Origin: Papiliotrema nemorosa
Taxonomy: Eukaryota > Basidiomycota > Tremellomycetes > Tremellales > Rhynchogastremaceae
Assembly (NCBI GenBank): GCA_032158125.1
Contig: JASKOT010000001.1
Span: 496,001 to 560,000, forward strand
Length of the DNA stretch: 64,000 bases
Direction of reading: 5' to 3'
Shown one piece after another: positions 23,547 to 34,729 of the stretch. Both the position numbers and the translations under genes were made by a program. Position 1 is the first letter of the stretch. Every line of letters starts with the position of its first letter. Under the pieces are notes generated by a model. It was not told where the DNA came from. It saw only the letters and a list, made by a program, of their open reading frames with translations, and did no database searches.

Positions 23547-26500
23547 ATGTGGACGATCTTCAGCCAAGCGGTGACTCTCTTGTCCCCGCTGATCCCCTAC
23601 GTAACTCAGCCCGAAACGACGACCTATTCTGGACCTCTATCTACCGGTGGAACATGGACCGATGCCTTTGCTCAAGCCGAACTGATCGTTCGCCATCTGA
23701 CCTTGGAGGAAAAGGTCAATCTCACTTCTGCCGTATCAGGTCCATGTCCTTCCAACTCGGGAGGGGTTCCTCGCTTAGGTATACCCGGAATGTGCTTTGA
23801 TGATGGGCGTGAGTCGCTCGACCCACAGATTTAACTGTACTGAGAGATAGCTGCTGGACCTAGATATACGGACTTTGTGACTCAATGGCCATCTGCTTTT
23901 ACAGCTGCGGCATCGTTTGATCGGGAATTGATGTATGAGCGAGCGCGACGTATCGGAGAAGAGTTTAGGGGGAAAGGTATCAATGTCGCTCTTGCACCGG
24001 TCAGCTTGCACTCATACATCCAACCTCAGCTGATATCCTCAGGTCACAGGTGGGCCGTTGGGAAGATCGTAAGCGTGCTACTTGACATTGTGCGTCTGGC
24101 TAAAGGAATGCTTAGACCGTTCGCTGGGCGTAACTGGGAAGGTGAGTCTACAGTGTGGTGTGAAGGATCTTTACGGCTGCTCGACTGACCAAGAAGCTTT
24201 CTCACCAGATCCTTACCTCTCCTCGACCTTGTCTTACCTCACTGTAAAGGGTATGCAGTCGACAGGTCTGATCACATGCGCTAAACACTATATCTTGTAT
24301 GAACAAGAACCAGTCTGTACAGGACCACTAGACTCGGACGGAGGTAGGACAGACTGCGTGGATGTCTCAAGCGAGGTCGATGGTTTGTTGACCACTCTAT
24401 GAACCGAATGACAAGGCATTCTGATGGATCAGATAGAACGATGAAAGAGTTGTATCTGCCCAGCTTTGCGGAGAGTGTGAGAGCGGGTACAGGCGCCGTC
24501 ATGTGGTAAGCTCCCAGGAAGCATGAGAAACAGGGTAGAGGTACCTAACGTCTAGCTCGTACAACAAGATCAACGGGACGGCGTCTTGTCAGAATAACGA
24601 GTCGATGAACACGATCTTAAAGGGAGAGCTAGGTTTCCAAGGCTTGTGAGTGGGCCCTTGCACGTAATACTTCGCTGACTATAGTATACTGGTGTGTCTG
24701 CTTGATCAGGTGGTTCTGAGAGCTGAGAATAGAGCGACTATGGTGCAACACACTCGACCGTCCCGTCCGCTCTTGCTGGTATGGACATGGAACTACCTGG
24801 CGTTGCCTTCTGTAGGTGATATAGTCCGGGCTCAAGGACTCGGCTGAGCATATAGACGGTGAACACCTCTTGGACGCGGTCAAGAAGGGCAAAGTTCCCG
24901 AGGAACGGCTGGACGATATGGCGAGGCGGTACGTTGGTCTCAACAACCTGACTGACGGCAGGATCCTAACCACATGGTATGCGTTCGGCCAAGACAAGGG
25001 GTATCCCAAAACGAATTGGAACAGGTTCAACTTGGCCGATGTGATTGAAGTCAACGGTCGGAAATACGTCAACGAGCATGTCGATAATCGAGGTGATAAT
25101 CACCGGCTCGCAAGGAAGGTAGCTGCCGAATCAACCGTGTACGCGAGCCGTGACCGAGTGAGGACCAGACTGATCATACAGGCTCCTGAAGAACGAGGGA
25201 GTTCTACCAATTCGAGACATCCGGAGAATCGGGGTATTCGGAACGGACGCTGATTACCCTTCAACACTTTCCGGTTGTGGACCTGATCTGTTCTGCCTGG
25301 TCGCAGCGAAGAGAAGGTACTGGAACGGTACAGTCACTATAGGAGGCGGATCTGGAGCCGCCTACGCGGACTACATTGTAGGTGGCCACCACCTGAGGCT
25401 GTGCTTATCATCACGCTGACATCAAGTCCTCGCCTCTTGAAGCGATCTCTCTCAGAGCCCGACAAGAGAGGATCCGAGTGGACCATGTTTTACAAGATGA
25501 TCCTGCTCACTTCCCCTCCATCAGGGCTATCGCGCATCAGTCTGAAATCTGCCTCGTCTTTGTCAGCGTCTACCTTGTCGAAGGCTGGGATCGGGACCAT
25601 TTGAAGTTGGACAGAGGGGGAGAAGAGTTGATCAAGGAGGTGGAGAAGAGTTGTGCGGGTAAAGTCGTCGTTGTACTGCATACTGGGGGTCAGGTGTTAG
25701 TGGAAGATTGGATCGATCTGCCTAAAATCGCGGGAGTCGTCTGGGCGGGATATCCAGGTATATCTGGTGTTAGCATAGAGTGTCGCGGTAGATGGGCTGA
25801 CATGACAGGTCAAGAGAGCGGTAATGCCCTGGTTGACGTCCTATGGGGCGATGTCAATCCATCAGGAAAGGTGATTTCACGTCGAACATGTCTGGGAATG
25901 ATGCTAACGGCCAAGCTACCATTCACCATGGGCAAAGCAGTATCAGACTGGCCCACAGGCAACATTCTCCGAGATCTGGCAAGTGTGACATCTACACTGG
26001 ATTATGCTCGTGCTGACGCCCTAGCGAGCTCGCGAGCTATACCCTCGAGCGGTGTTCTCGGAAGGTTTGGCGATCGATTACAAGTGGTTTGACAAGTGGA
26101 ACATCAAGCCTCGTTTCGAGTTTGGCTTTGGCTTGAGGTGAGGGGATTGCGTTTTTGTTCGATAAGGCTCATGGCTCATAGCTATACCAACTTCGAACTC
26201 GTTGGACTGGAATATGAAGAAGTGCATGAGCCCGAGACGGATTCAGTGCAAATCACGAACGAGAGATACGAAGGCGAGGCCGGACTATACGATGTTTTGG
26301 TGAGTCATAACCCAAGAATCCTTTGAGATGGCTGAGATCAGTGGAAGGTCCACGTGAATGTTACCAACACTGGCAAAGTAGCCGGAGCAGAGGTGCCGCA
26401 ACTCGTCAGTGCAACTTCATCTGCTTGATTGCTCTTATATTCAGTATGTCTCCTTCCCCATGTCGGAGGGGGAGCAACCGCCAAAGCATCTAAAAGGGTA

Positions 26501-26734
26501 CGACAAGGTGCATCTGTATCCGGGGCAGACCACCACTGTGTCCTTCCCTCTGGTGAGTTATCTGCACCCACTGACCAACGCGGCTGAATCGACAAGCGAA
26601 AGAAGGATCTAAGCGTGTGGGATGTGACCAAGCAGCTTTGGAGGGTACCACACGGTCAATTTACCCTTCGAGCAGGGACAAGCTCTCGCCATTTGCCCTT
26701 AAGCCAGGAACTGGGGATAAAGAAGGCGAGGTGA
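23547..26734 (+). CDS. GH3 beta-glucosidase
   Basis: Twenty exons, including one of 7 nt (24685-24691), sum to 779 residues in frame. The product begins with a hydrophobic leader ([15 protein letters not shown]), so it is probably secreted. GH3 landmarks in order are [61 protein letters not shown], then [15 protein letters not shown] with the nucleophile Asp. They continue with the GH3 C domain ([35 protein letters not shown]) and [29 protein letters not shown] fibronectin-III-like tail ([19 protein letters not shown]) ends it. GH3 beta-glucosidases release glucose from cellobiose, other beta-glucosides or glycosylated metabolites. Nineteen introns of 33-55 nt are exceptionally many. The exon near 25983-26028 is the least certain junction. 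Confidence 0.9.
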
Positions 26735-26845
26735 GAGATATTGTACCGAAGGATCCATGTTGAAGTGCTACATTTTGTACAACCAGGGTTAAATTCTACC
26801 AGAGATGTGAGATGATCATCTCCGACGTTGTCTCGGGGATATGAC

Positions 26846-27802
26846 TCATGACCACACCTGATCTGGGGAGACAAGGATATCCCTCCCGTTTGATCGGACG
26901 TATTTCTTTGCCGCATCTTTGGGCATCGACTTCCTCATGTCTACCGAATCAGCAACGTTCCACTACTGGTGTGGCAGTCGGGAACATACCAAATCCATCT
27001 AATTCATCTCTCGTGGCATTGCCCCCCTCCATCGCGTTATAGTAGCTGATCTCATCAGCGGTGTTTCCTCGACAGTTCATGAGACTCACTCAACCACTCG
27101 ACGATATACGCTGTATCCTAATTTCTCGTACATTTCGACCGCACGATGATTGTTACACCTCACAAAGAGGTCGACAAAGAATGCATCGACGTTGTCCCGT
27201 TGACCTGGGGTAGGGGGAGCATGATGATGATGCTCATGCCCATGCTCATGTCCGTGTCCATCTCCATGGGTGTGATCATGATCGTGGCCGTGGTGGTCAT
27301 GACTATGATCCCCCGAACATCCACCTCCAGCTGGGTTTGGTCCACTGAGCGACTCCAGGAGATCCATATAATATTTCGCTAGGCCGAGTCCACGGTAGGG
27401 CGGGGAGATTGATAGAGCTGTTAAATGACCATGGTGAGATAGACTAGGTGGTGGAGGTTCATGTTTCGCTATCACTACAATGTCAATGACAATTCCACCA
27501 ATGAACACCACCAGGATGTCCGACGGGCAGAGTGCGAGACTGGAGCCGCATTGACTTACTGTATGACTTGATCTGGTCGTCGAAAGCTCCCGTTGTCGAC
27601 ACGCAGAAATCGGGCCATTGGGCTAGATAACTCGCATAATATCCACTGTGATACTGTAATCAGCCCTTTTTCCCTTGCCGACGCAACTATTTCCGAGACG
27701 GGAAGAACAAGCGTCTAGACTCACAGTCGCTGTCCAGGCGTCGACGTTGACTTGATTGAACTTGAATATATCGGTCAGTTCGAATGGCCTCGTTATCGAC
27801 AT
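26846..27802 (-). CDS. NAA20: NatB catalytic subunit Naa20 with His-rich insert
   Basis: Five exons (27802-27725, 27653-27560, 27474-27090, 27045-26990, 26940-26846) give 235 residues. The start MSITRPFELTDIFKFNQVN and YHSGYYASYLAQWPDF are hallmark Naa20 sequences. The acetyl-CoA loop YRGLGLA lies near residue 85, and FFVDLFVRCNNHRAVEMYEKLGYSVYRRV closes the GNAT fold. The C-terminus carries FDMRKSMPKD. Naa20 is the catalytic subunit of the ribosome-bound NatB complex, which acetylates N-termini beginning Met-Asp, Met-Glu, Met-Asn or Met-Gln. Between the fold's third helix and FFVDLF sits an extra segment of about 50 residues (about 102-152) containing 16 His in 29 residues. It runs tail to tail with the GH3 gene, 111 bp apart. 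Confidence 0.95.
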
Positions 27803-28064
27803 TTTCTGTACCGTTCAGTGCGAAAGAGACGGGGATGCTGAAACCGCAAGAGAGTCGTTTCAGCTGATGATTAGAAATAACAGGATTCAGTTTTCTAATC
27901 TCCCATTACAAATGCTCGTGATTCGTGGGTTGGTGCCAATAGAAACGGCTTATTCGTCGGCGGACGCCGCTTCGACACTCGGCGACCAACGTAATTCAGT
28001 CGTCGAAAGGCTTCTTCCTGCTTCGACATTGCATTTCAACCTTGCGAGAGGATCACAGCGCATC

Positions 28065-28650
28065 ATGGCGTGAGTGTCATTACTCAGATTCTATTGGAGA
28101 TATTGGAGGCCGACACTCATCTTCAGCTCGACGTGGGATATCGTTTCGTCCAGTTTGACCCTTCTTCTATTCCTAGGTGCAGTTTGTAAGTGGAGTCTTC
28201 CCTATTAGCCTCATCCTTCCCATTCTGTGCATCTTGACATATTGCAACCTAACGTCTCATCTTGAAAGAACCTTGCTTGACCTAACTTCAGACGCCGCTA
28301 TCAAGATCTCTGGCGCATTATCCCAATCCACCTCTCAAACCCGCTCAACCCTATCCAGTAAAGGCGTCACGTACCAAGATGGTAAACTCTCTGTGAAAAC
28401 CGACAGAGCGGCTCCGACGAGGGACGAGTACATTGCGCAGACTCAGAGGGCTTTTGAACAGGGAGCCAAGAAGATGTCTCTGCACCCAGAAGCGTTCAAG
28501 ACGGGTGCCAGTCGAGAAGCCAGCTCTGAGCCCATTGTCGCGAGCAGTGTTGAGACTCCGTAAGTTGCTTTCGAGTCCAACTCGCGCATAGAGCTCATAT
28601 TGATATTCAGTGAGAAGAAAGGCTTCAGACGAACCAAGAAGCTGGCTTAG
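28065..28650 (+). CDS. Small single-pass membrane protein, unknown function
   Basis: Four exons (28065-28069, 28127-28185, 28292-28559, 28611-28650) give 123 residues in frame. The first coding exon is only 5 nt. The N-terminus MASTWDIVSSS is followed by one hydrophobic helix (LTLLLFLGAVYAAIKI) and a soluble, mostly polar tail with GVTYQDGKLSVKTDR and DEYIAQTQRAFEQGAKK. It ends in a basic KKGFRRTKKLA. The layout suggests a signal anchor with a cytosolic tail, as for a small ER or mitochondrial outer-membrane protein. I do not recognise the family. It is divergent from NAA20 and convergent with the ING gene. Confidence 0.75.
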
Positions 28651-28749
28651 AGAGAAAATGAAGACGTGTCATTCGTTATTGTGCATCATGCAGACCATGT
28701 ACAACTATCGGTCACGGTTTCCCCGACCGGACTCGTCAAAACCTTCTCG

Positions 28750-30438
28750 TCATTTCCTTGACCCCTTGGACTTTTTCATCCTGGCTGCTGGGCCCGTTTT
28801 CGGTTTCACCGTGTTTGCTCCTCCCATACCTAGACCCGTCTTTTTCGGTCGACAAGCGTCACACCACCACGCTGCCGAGGGGACAGCAGTCATACCCACA
28901 CAAGCAAGGTGGAACCATTCATATGGACAGTCGTCGTTCTGTCCATCAGTCAGGGCAAAGGGACAATTGAAGGGCGGTACTGACCTCGCAACCAACCATC
29001 TGAGCAGCGTCAGCGACTTTTCGCGATAGTGCTGCAGACGACGACTCACCTCGCCATATGACACCTGGTTGCAAACGCAATACCTCGGCTCGTTGCTGCT
29101 GATTAGCTTGACACCCGCACTCAAATGTCAACTGACGGATCAATGTCCATTTCATCTGGCCCGATGAGACCTGCAGCCACAGGTTCGGGAACGACTTCTG
29201 CCTCTGCTGGCGTTCTCCTGCCCTTTCTACCTTTCTTTCCCCGTCGTCCACCTCCACCTCCTATGCCGATGGAAATACCGCCATGACCATCCTCGTGTAT
29301 GGCGCCATTGTCACCTGCGAGATTCAGGGCGTCCTCAACTGCTGTGCTTGGGACGGTATCATTCCTAAGACCAAGTACCATGGAGGCTTCTTGAGCTGAG
29401 AGTGCAGAATCTAACGCTCGGATATGTCGATCAACCTGATATGAGTAAGCGACGCGCCAGAACTACGATGGGTTTACGTACAGCATTGTATGCACCGAGA
29501 GCCACGGCGACTTTCTCCTCTCCGTTCCTTACAATCTCCCGAGCTAGCCTTCCAATCTCAGGCAAGAGATGCCCTGGTATTGTTCGGTCGATGGAGGCGC
29601 TCGTACTCTCCCCATTCTTTTCCGCTGCTGGAGGTGCATTGGGAGCGGACGAATCGGGGAATGCTAATGGACCAATGTTGTCGGTCGAATCGTCGGGGTT
29701 CGTAGGGGGAAGGAGTAATCCTCCCTGGCCATCTGGTTGAGGGATGCCCAGATCTTCCGGGCGATGTATCTCCACCTCATCCGGGACAGAAGGTGGAGGC
29801 AGTGTTGGAAAAGCAGGTGTCGTCTCGTCCTTCTCGGAGTCCATTCCTCCTGCTGCTTGCTGATTGGCTGCCACGTCTGCCTCCCGTGATTCCGTTTCCT
29901 TGGCTACCTCCCCATTAGGCTTCTGAGCTCCGTCGGCGGTTGCTGATGCGGGAGGTACAGAGACCTTCTCGCCGAGTCTTTTCCCGACATATGCCCTGAC
30001 GAGCTCATGTAGCTTTGCCGTCTGCACTATATAGTCAGTGCTGTCCTGATGCCATAGCTCACCAGCACAATCATCATCCAATTCTCTCAACAGCCTGAAA
30101 TTCCTATGCAATTCCAAAGGCAATTGCTCTACCATCTCATAATGATCGGCCGCGAAATCCTGCCATGCTTCCAGCTGAGTCTCCAACTCCTCTGCCGTCG
30201 GTTCCTCAGGAACCACTGTCGACACCTGCTCAACCGCCTTCGGCGCATTGCGAGGCGCGGCTTCTATCTTGTCATCGATGACAGACACGGGTCTCTCATC
30301 TGCATCTTCAGAGTGACGTCCCCGCCGTGGTCTTTTGACGGGTCGAGAAGGTGAAGATGTTTCTGGAGCAGCCCTCTTTCGCGGTTCCGAGCTTGTTGGT
30401 GTGTTTGGGTTCCTGGCGGATAATGACTTTCGAGGCAT
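28750..30438 (-). CDS. ING-family PHD-finger protein
   Basis: Six exons (30438-30063, 30026-29482, 29435-29137, 29098-29050, a 15-nt micro-exon 28999-28985, 28938-28750) sum to 490 residues. The N-terminal ING helices (LEAWQDFAADHYEMVEQLPLE; RNFRLLRELDDDC) and AYNAVDRHIRALDSALSAQE are followed by a Gly/Lys-rich linker. A C-terminal PHD finger follows (YCVCNQVSYGE; the micro-exon MVGCE; CPYEWFHLACVG; WWCDACRPKK). ING proteins are subunits of histone acetyltransferase or deacetylase complexes (Yng1, Yng2 or Pho23 in yeast) and read H3K4me3. Which complex this one serves cannot be decided. It is likely a functional partner of the Spp1/COMPASS pathway, whose mark it reads. Confidence 0.9.
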
Positions 30439-31365
30439 CGCTGCCTGCTCCACTGCTCAACTGTATCTATGACTGGATTCACCCAAGTCGCGGTGGTTGG
30501 ATTGGATTGATCATGATGCTGCATGCGCCTATTTGTGTTCGTGCCAGTCAGTGTTAGGTAGTAGGCGCGTGGGGGTTGTTGACACCCGTGATTTCAGGGT
30601 GTGAATTGTTTCAGGGGTTGAGACGATGAAACAAACGGCTCACCGTCTCCCGTAACCCATCAGTTGGACTCATATCATGCTGTGGTCCAGAACACCCATC
30701 GCAGCAGTGCATGCCATGCATGCAGGGCCAGATCTTGTCATCGGTAGCGGCAGCTAGAGCCCATGCATGAGAATATGGTGCTAGTAGGGAAGGGTGGATG
30801 TGGGAAACGGGGGGTTGTAGGCGGGATAGTCGAGTGTGCCCCGTATTTTCCTCGGTGTGGGCCATCCTGTGTTTAGCGTCAAATCGCACTCCAACCAGCT
30901 TTGATCGTCTTGACTACCACTCCTCTTCGTCTCATCTTGTCATCCCTACTTGGCTCCGACCCCTCTCACACTCTTTCGTACCCCAACGACAACGCTCTTT
31001 TAGCTTCTATCTCACCAGGACATACAGTACTCGAGAGGAGAGTTTCGTTCTCTTTTCACGTTCCACAATCCACGCCGCGCCGCAGTCTCACCCTTGGCCG
31101 TGTCGATCAACATACCCTACCAGCCTCGTTCCATCATCCTCTAGATACACGTCTTATTTCTTCTATTGCAATTCTTCATCCCGCCTCGACATTCACTACC
31201 ACCGAGTCACCGGGAGGAACAGCGTAAACAACCCTCACCCTGCGCCTCCTTACCTCGTGACTGTTTGATCCACCCCTCCTTTGACCACCCAATCCCACCA
31301 ATCTCCTTACCGACCACTCACTCTTCACACTTGCCCCCATCAAGGACTTGCAGCCATATACCAAG
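30439..31365. promoter_or_regulatory. Divergent promoter region
   Basis: This lies between the ING gene and the surface-protein gene. The last ~450 bp before 31366 are markedly CT-rich on the plus strand, as in many fungal promoters and leaders. No gene is seen. Confidence 0.4.
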
Positions 31366-32726
31366 ATGCGAGTGCTCGCTTTGCCCCTCCCTGTCTTGCT
31401 GTCTTCTCTTGTGCTCGCTCAACATCACGTAGGAGCGCTGCCTGCTCGACATGCTCAACTGGCAAAACGATCAGAGAGAGATTTGATGATTGAAATGGCG
31501 AAAAGACAAAGGGGATCAACCACTACAGCTGCCAGCGATGATGGAGACGATGACGGCAGTGGATTGTTGGGCGGCCTACTGGGTGGTAGTCAAGCTGCTG
31601 TGAGTTGAACCACGGGAAAGACGGCTGGACATGGAGCTAATTTCCAAGTCGACCTCCAGTGCAGTCTCCACAACCAAAGGAGCTGTCTCTTCAGCTGTTC
31701 CCACTTCTTCTTCTGCCATCTCATCGGTCGTCGACGGTTCCTCTGCCATCAGCGGCTCCGTGACTCGAAGCTCGTCGGTTGCCTCTGCATCAGCCAGTAG
31801 CATTGCGAGCAGTCTCAACGGAAGTGCGTTCTTTTATTTTCGTCTATCGCATCAACTGACAAGCCAGCTGCTTCAGCTAGCTCACACTCATCGTCAGCGA
31901 TTGCGAGTGTGACTTCCTCGGCACCCTCTTCTGTCGTATCCAGCGCTGCTCAGAGCAGTGACCCGTATGTCACGCCCATCCATCTCGTTTGTTTATAGTC
32001 TGACGCAACAGCGTGACGACTGTCACTACCGATGCAGGAGGTTCCGTCAAAGTCATAACCCAATTCCTCACAGCCGCTCCCTCCGCTTCAGCTGAAGGCT
32101 CCAAGCCTTCCGATTCGAACAATTCGAGTGGTGACGGCGGCATTTCGACTGGTGCCATCATCGGTATCAGTGTCGCCGCTGGGGTTGTTGTCCTCTCCCT
32201 TATCGGATGCGCCATCTGGCGAATGAAACGACGAGGAGGCGACGACGATGATGCGATCCGATGGCCCGAATTGAATCGACATGGCGATTCCGATACTCAT
32301 CATGCCCTACCTGCACGACAAACGGGTCAACATGGATTTGAGACTGGCTTGGAGCGATCTACCTCCAACTCGTCGTCCATCTTTGCTCCTTCGACTCATG
32401 CACCACCTTCAGCTCATTCTGCTGCACCGATGACTCTGAACGGGTCCAACTTTGGCGCCCAGTCTTCTCTTGAGGATTACGATTACAACGAGAAAACGTC
32501 CCCGCCTCCTCTCCCACCTCTTCCAGGACAGACCCCCCATGTTTTGGGTTACGACGAGGATGACTACGCCAACATGCCTCCTCCAGTTCAAATGCAGCAC
32601 ACGGTCAGTGGTGGCGCGTATGGAGGGTACGACTCGGAGGATGAAGCTCGAGGACATGGGCAGACGGCGATGACCCAAGTCGGTGCTCCCGCGACTTATT
32701 ACCATGGACAGTCACATGGACATTAG
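31366..32726 (+). CDS. Mid2/WSC-like single-pass surface protein
   Basis: Four exons (31366-31599, 31649-31823, 31868-31964, 32012-32726) give 406 residues. A signal peptide (MRVLALPLPVLLSSLVLAQ) is followed by a short stretch with dibasic KR sites. A ~120-residue Ser/Thr/Ala-rich ectodomain, probably O-mannosylated, comes next, then one membrane helix (ISTGAIIGISVAAGVVVLSLIGCAIW) with a basic stop-transfer (RMKRRGG). The cytosolic tail of about 170 residues is rich in Pro, Ser and acidic residues (PPPLPPLPGQ). The topology is that of Mid2/Wsc cell-wall stress sensors or Skg6/Axl2-like proteins. No WSC domain is present, so only the topology supports this. Confidence 0.8.
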
Positions 32727-33091
32727 ACGGGTAGACCTCATCTATCGATGTCGGTCGAGCCGCATCGGTCTATGGATCCAGCCTGGATGCTGGGTATCCA
32801 AGGCGTTCTTCTTTTTATAGGATTATTCACTTTTTTGCCTTCCGTATGCGGGTACCAAAGGACATGGTCACATGCGATGGCGTATATATTACTATTGATA
32901 TCCAACAGGGTACATGCACCTTGATTTAAATGCTGCACCAGGTAACAGTGTTCAGTTGAAGGTTGTAGGGAATGACGCGACTGATCGCGCGTCTAGCTCA
33001 TCTTCGATTTCTGCGATTTGAACATTGCTCACCTTCATCCTTTATTGCATCCACCACTACTCCCACCCCCTCTCCTCACATCTGCACAAAC
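32727..33091. other. Intergenic region upstream of RFC4
   Basis: The 3' region of the surface-protein gene and the promoter of RFC4. No other feature is seen. Confidence 0.5.
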
Positions 33092-34612
33092 ATGACGACG
33101 GGGTCATCATCGACGGCTCCGCAACCTTCGTCTTCTACGGCGAAGTTTACCGATGCGGAAGGATATGAAATGCCATGGTGAGTAGCCAACATTTCATGTC
33201 CCCCTCACTCTCTTCAAGTCATCGTCCGATTTCCCTTCTATTTCCGCACATCGAAGACTTAAACAAGGCGCATGATCTGAGGGAGCCAAGTATTGAGCCT
33301 GACGCGCAGGGTGGAGAAATATCGACCGCAGCTGTTGGAGGATATCGTGGGGAACCAAGATACAGTCGACCGATTAAAGGTCATTGCGGAAGATGGAAAC
33401 GTTCCACATATCATCATCTCCGTGAGTACACTATTCCTTGGATCCTGAGCCCGTATTTGCTGTCAGGACTCCAACATCATTGACGTGTATCAAGTGCTAA
33501 TGCCAGGGGATGCCAGGTATAGGAAAGACCACTTCGATTCATTGTCTGGCACATGCCTTACTCGGGGATGCGTACAAAGAGGGTGTTTTAGAGCTCAACG
33601 CTTCAGATGAACGGTACGACTCTAATGTATACTGGGCTTCGCTGACGTCTAGTGGTATCGATGTTGTCAGAAACAAAATTAAAAGCTTTGCTCAGCGTAA
33701 AGTGACTTTACCACCGGGTAGACACAAGATTATCATTCTCGACGAAGCGGACTCGTGAGTGTTGCCAGGCTCATCTCCGTCAATCATTATAGAAATGGAC
33801 ATATCGTCCTGGACTTTCCAGGATCCCGTGGGTCGGGCTGATGGCAGGATGACGGCTGGTGCTCAACAAGCGTTGAGAAGGACCATGGAGATTTACTCGA
33901 ATACCACTCGATTCGCTCTGGCTTGCAACATGTCAAACAAAATCATCGAGCCGATCCAATCTCGATGTGCCATCCTGAGATATGCAAAGTTACGAGATGC
34001 AGAGGTACTCAAGCGACTCAAGGAGATTTGCACGTTTGAAAAGGTGAGCAATGACCAAGTCCCTCCCCCTGTTTTCGGCACCTTCTTCGCGGCTGCCCCG
34101 TGATGATTGGCTGACTGTCAGGTCGAGTACAACGACGAAGGACTCGCTGCACTTATTTTCACCGCTGAGGGCGACATGCGACAAGCTATCAATAACCTCC
34201 AATCCACCTGGTCGGGATTCGGCTTTGTATCCCAAGACAATGTTTTCAAAATCTGCGATCAACCCCATCCTCAACTAGTCAGGACAATGGTGAAGCACTG
34301 TCAAAAGGCAGAAGTGGACGAGGCGTTGGCGAGGGTCGACCATCTATGGGAGCAGGGGTATTCGGCGGTAGATATCGTTACGACGATATTTAGGGTCGTC
34401 AAGGGTATGGAGGATTTACCAGAGTATACAAAGTTGGAATATATCAGGGTGAGTCGGGTTTGCGGAAACGAAAAACATGTTGCTAAACTGTTTAGGAGAT
34501 TGGTTGGACACATATGAGGATATTGGAAGGTGTCGGAACGCTGGTTCAGCTCGGCGCAATGATCGCCAGATTATGTCGAATGGCCATTCCGCCAGAGAGG
34601 CTCAAGTTGTAG
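33092..34612 (+). CDS. RFC4: Replication factor C subunit Rfc4 (clamp loader)
   Basis: Seven exons (33092-33177, 33310-33421, 33507-33613, 33653-33754, 33848-34043, 34122-34448, 34496-34612). After a short Ser-rich leader the protein reads [16 protein letters not shown]. Walker A is [22 protein letters not shown] follows, and Walker B is [11 protein letters not shown]. The RFC box is [19 protein letters not shown], the arginine finger motif being SRC. Sensor 2 is [14 protein letters not shown]. The C-terminal helices include [22 protein letters not shown]. This matches yeast Rfc4 (human RFC2) closely across its length. The subunit is one of the five that load PCNA on DNA. Introns range from 39 to 132 nt. 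Confidence 0.96.
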
Positions 34613-34729
34613 CGCCAGACAGCTGCAAACCGAAATCGAGGCTCGAATACAGCACAGGTGTGCACAGGCAGCAGCATAATCATGACATGACATGTGTATG
34701 ACTACACCTTCTCGATCCCTGCGCACATT

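Noticed and set aside
27146..27382. Plus-strand Met/Val-rich membrane-like frame
   Set aside because: It is the reverse complement of the His-rich insert codons (cat/atg mirror), not a gene.
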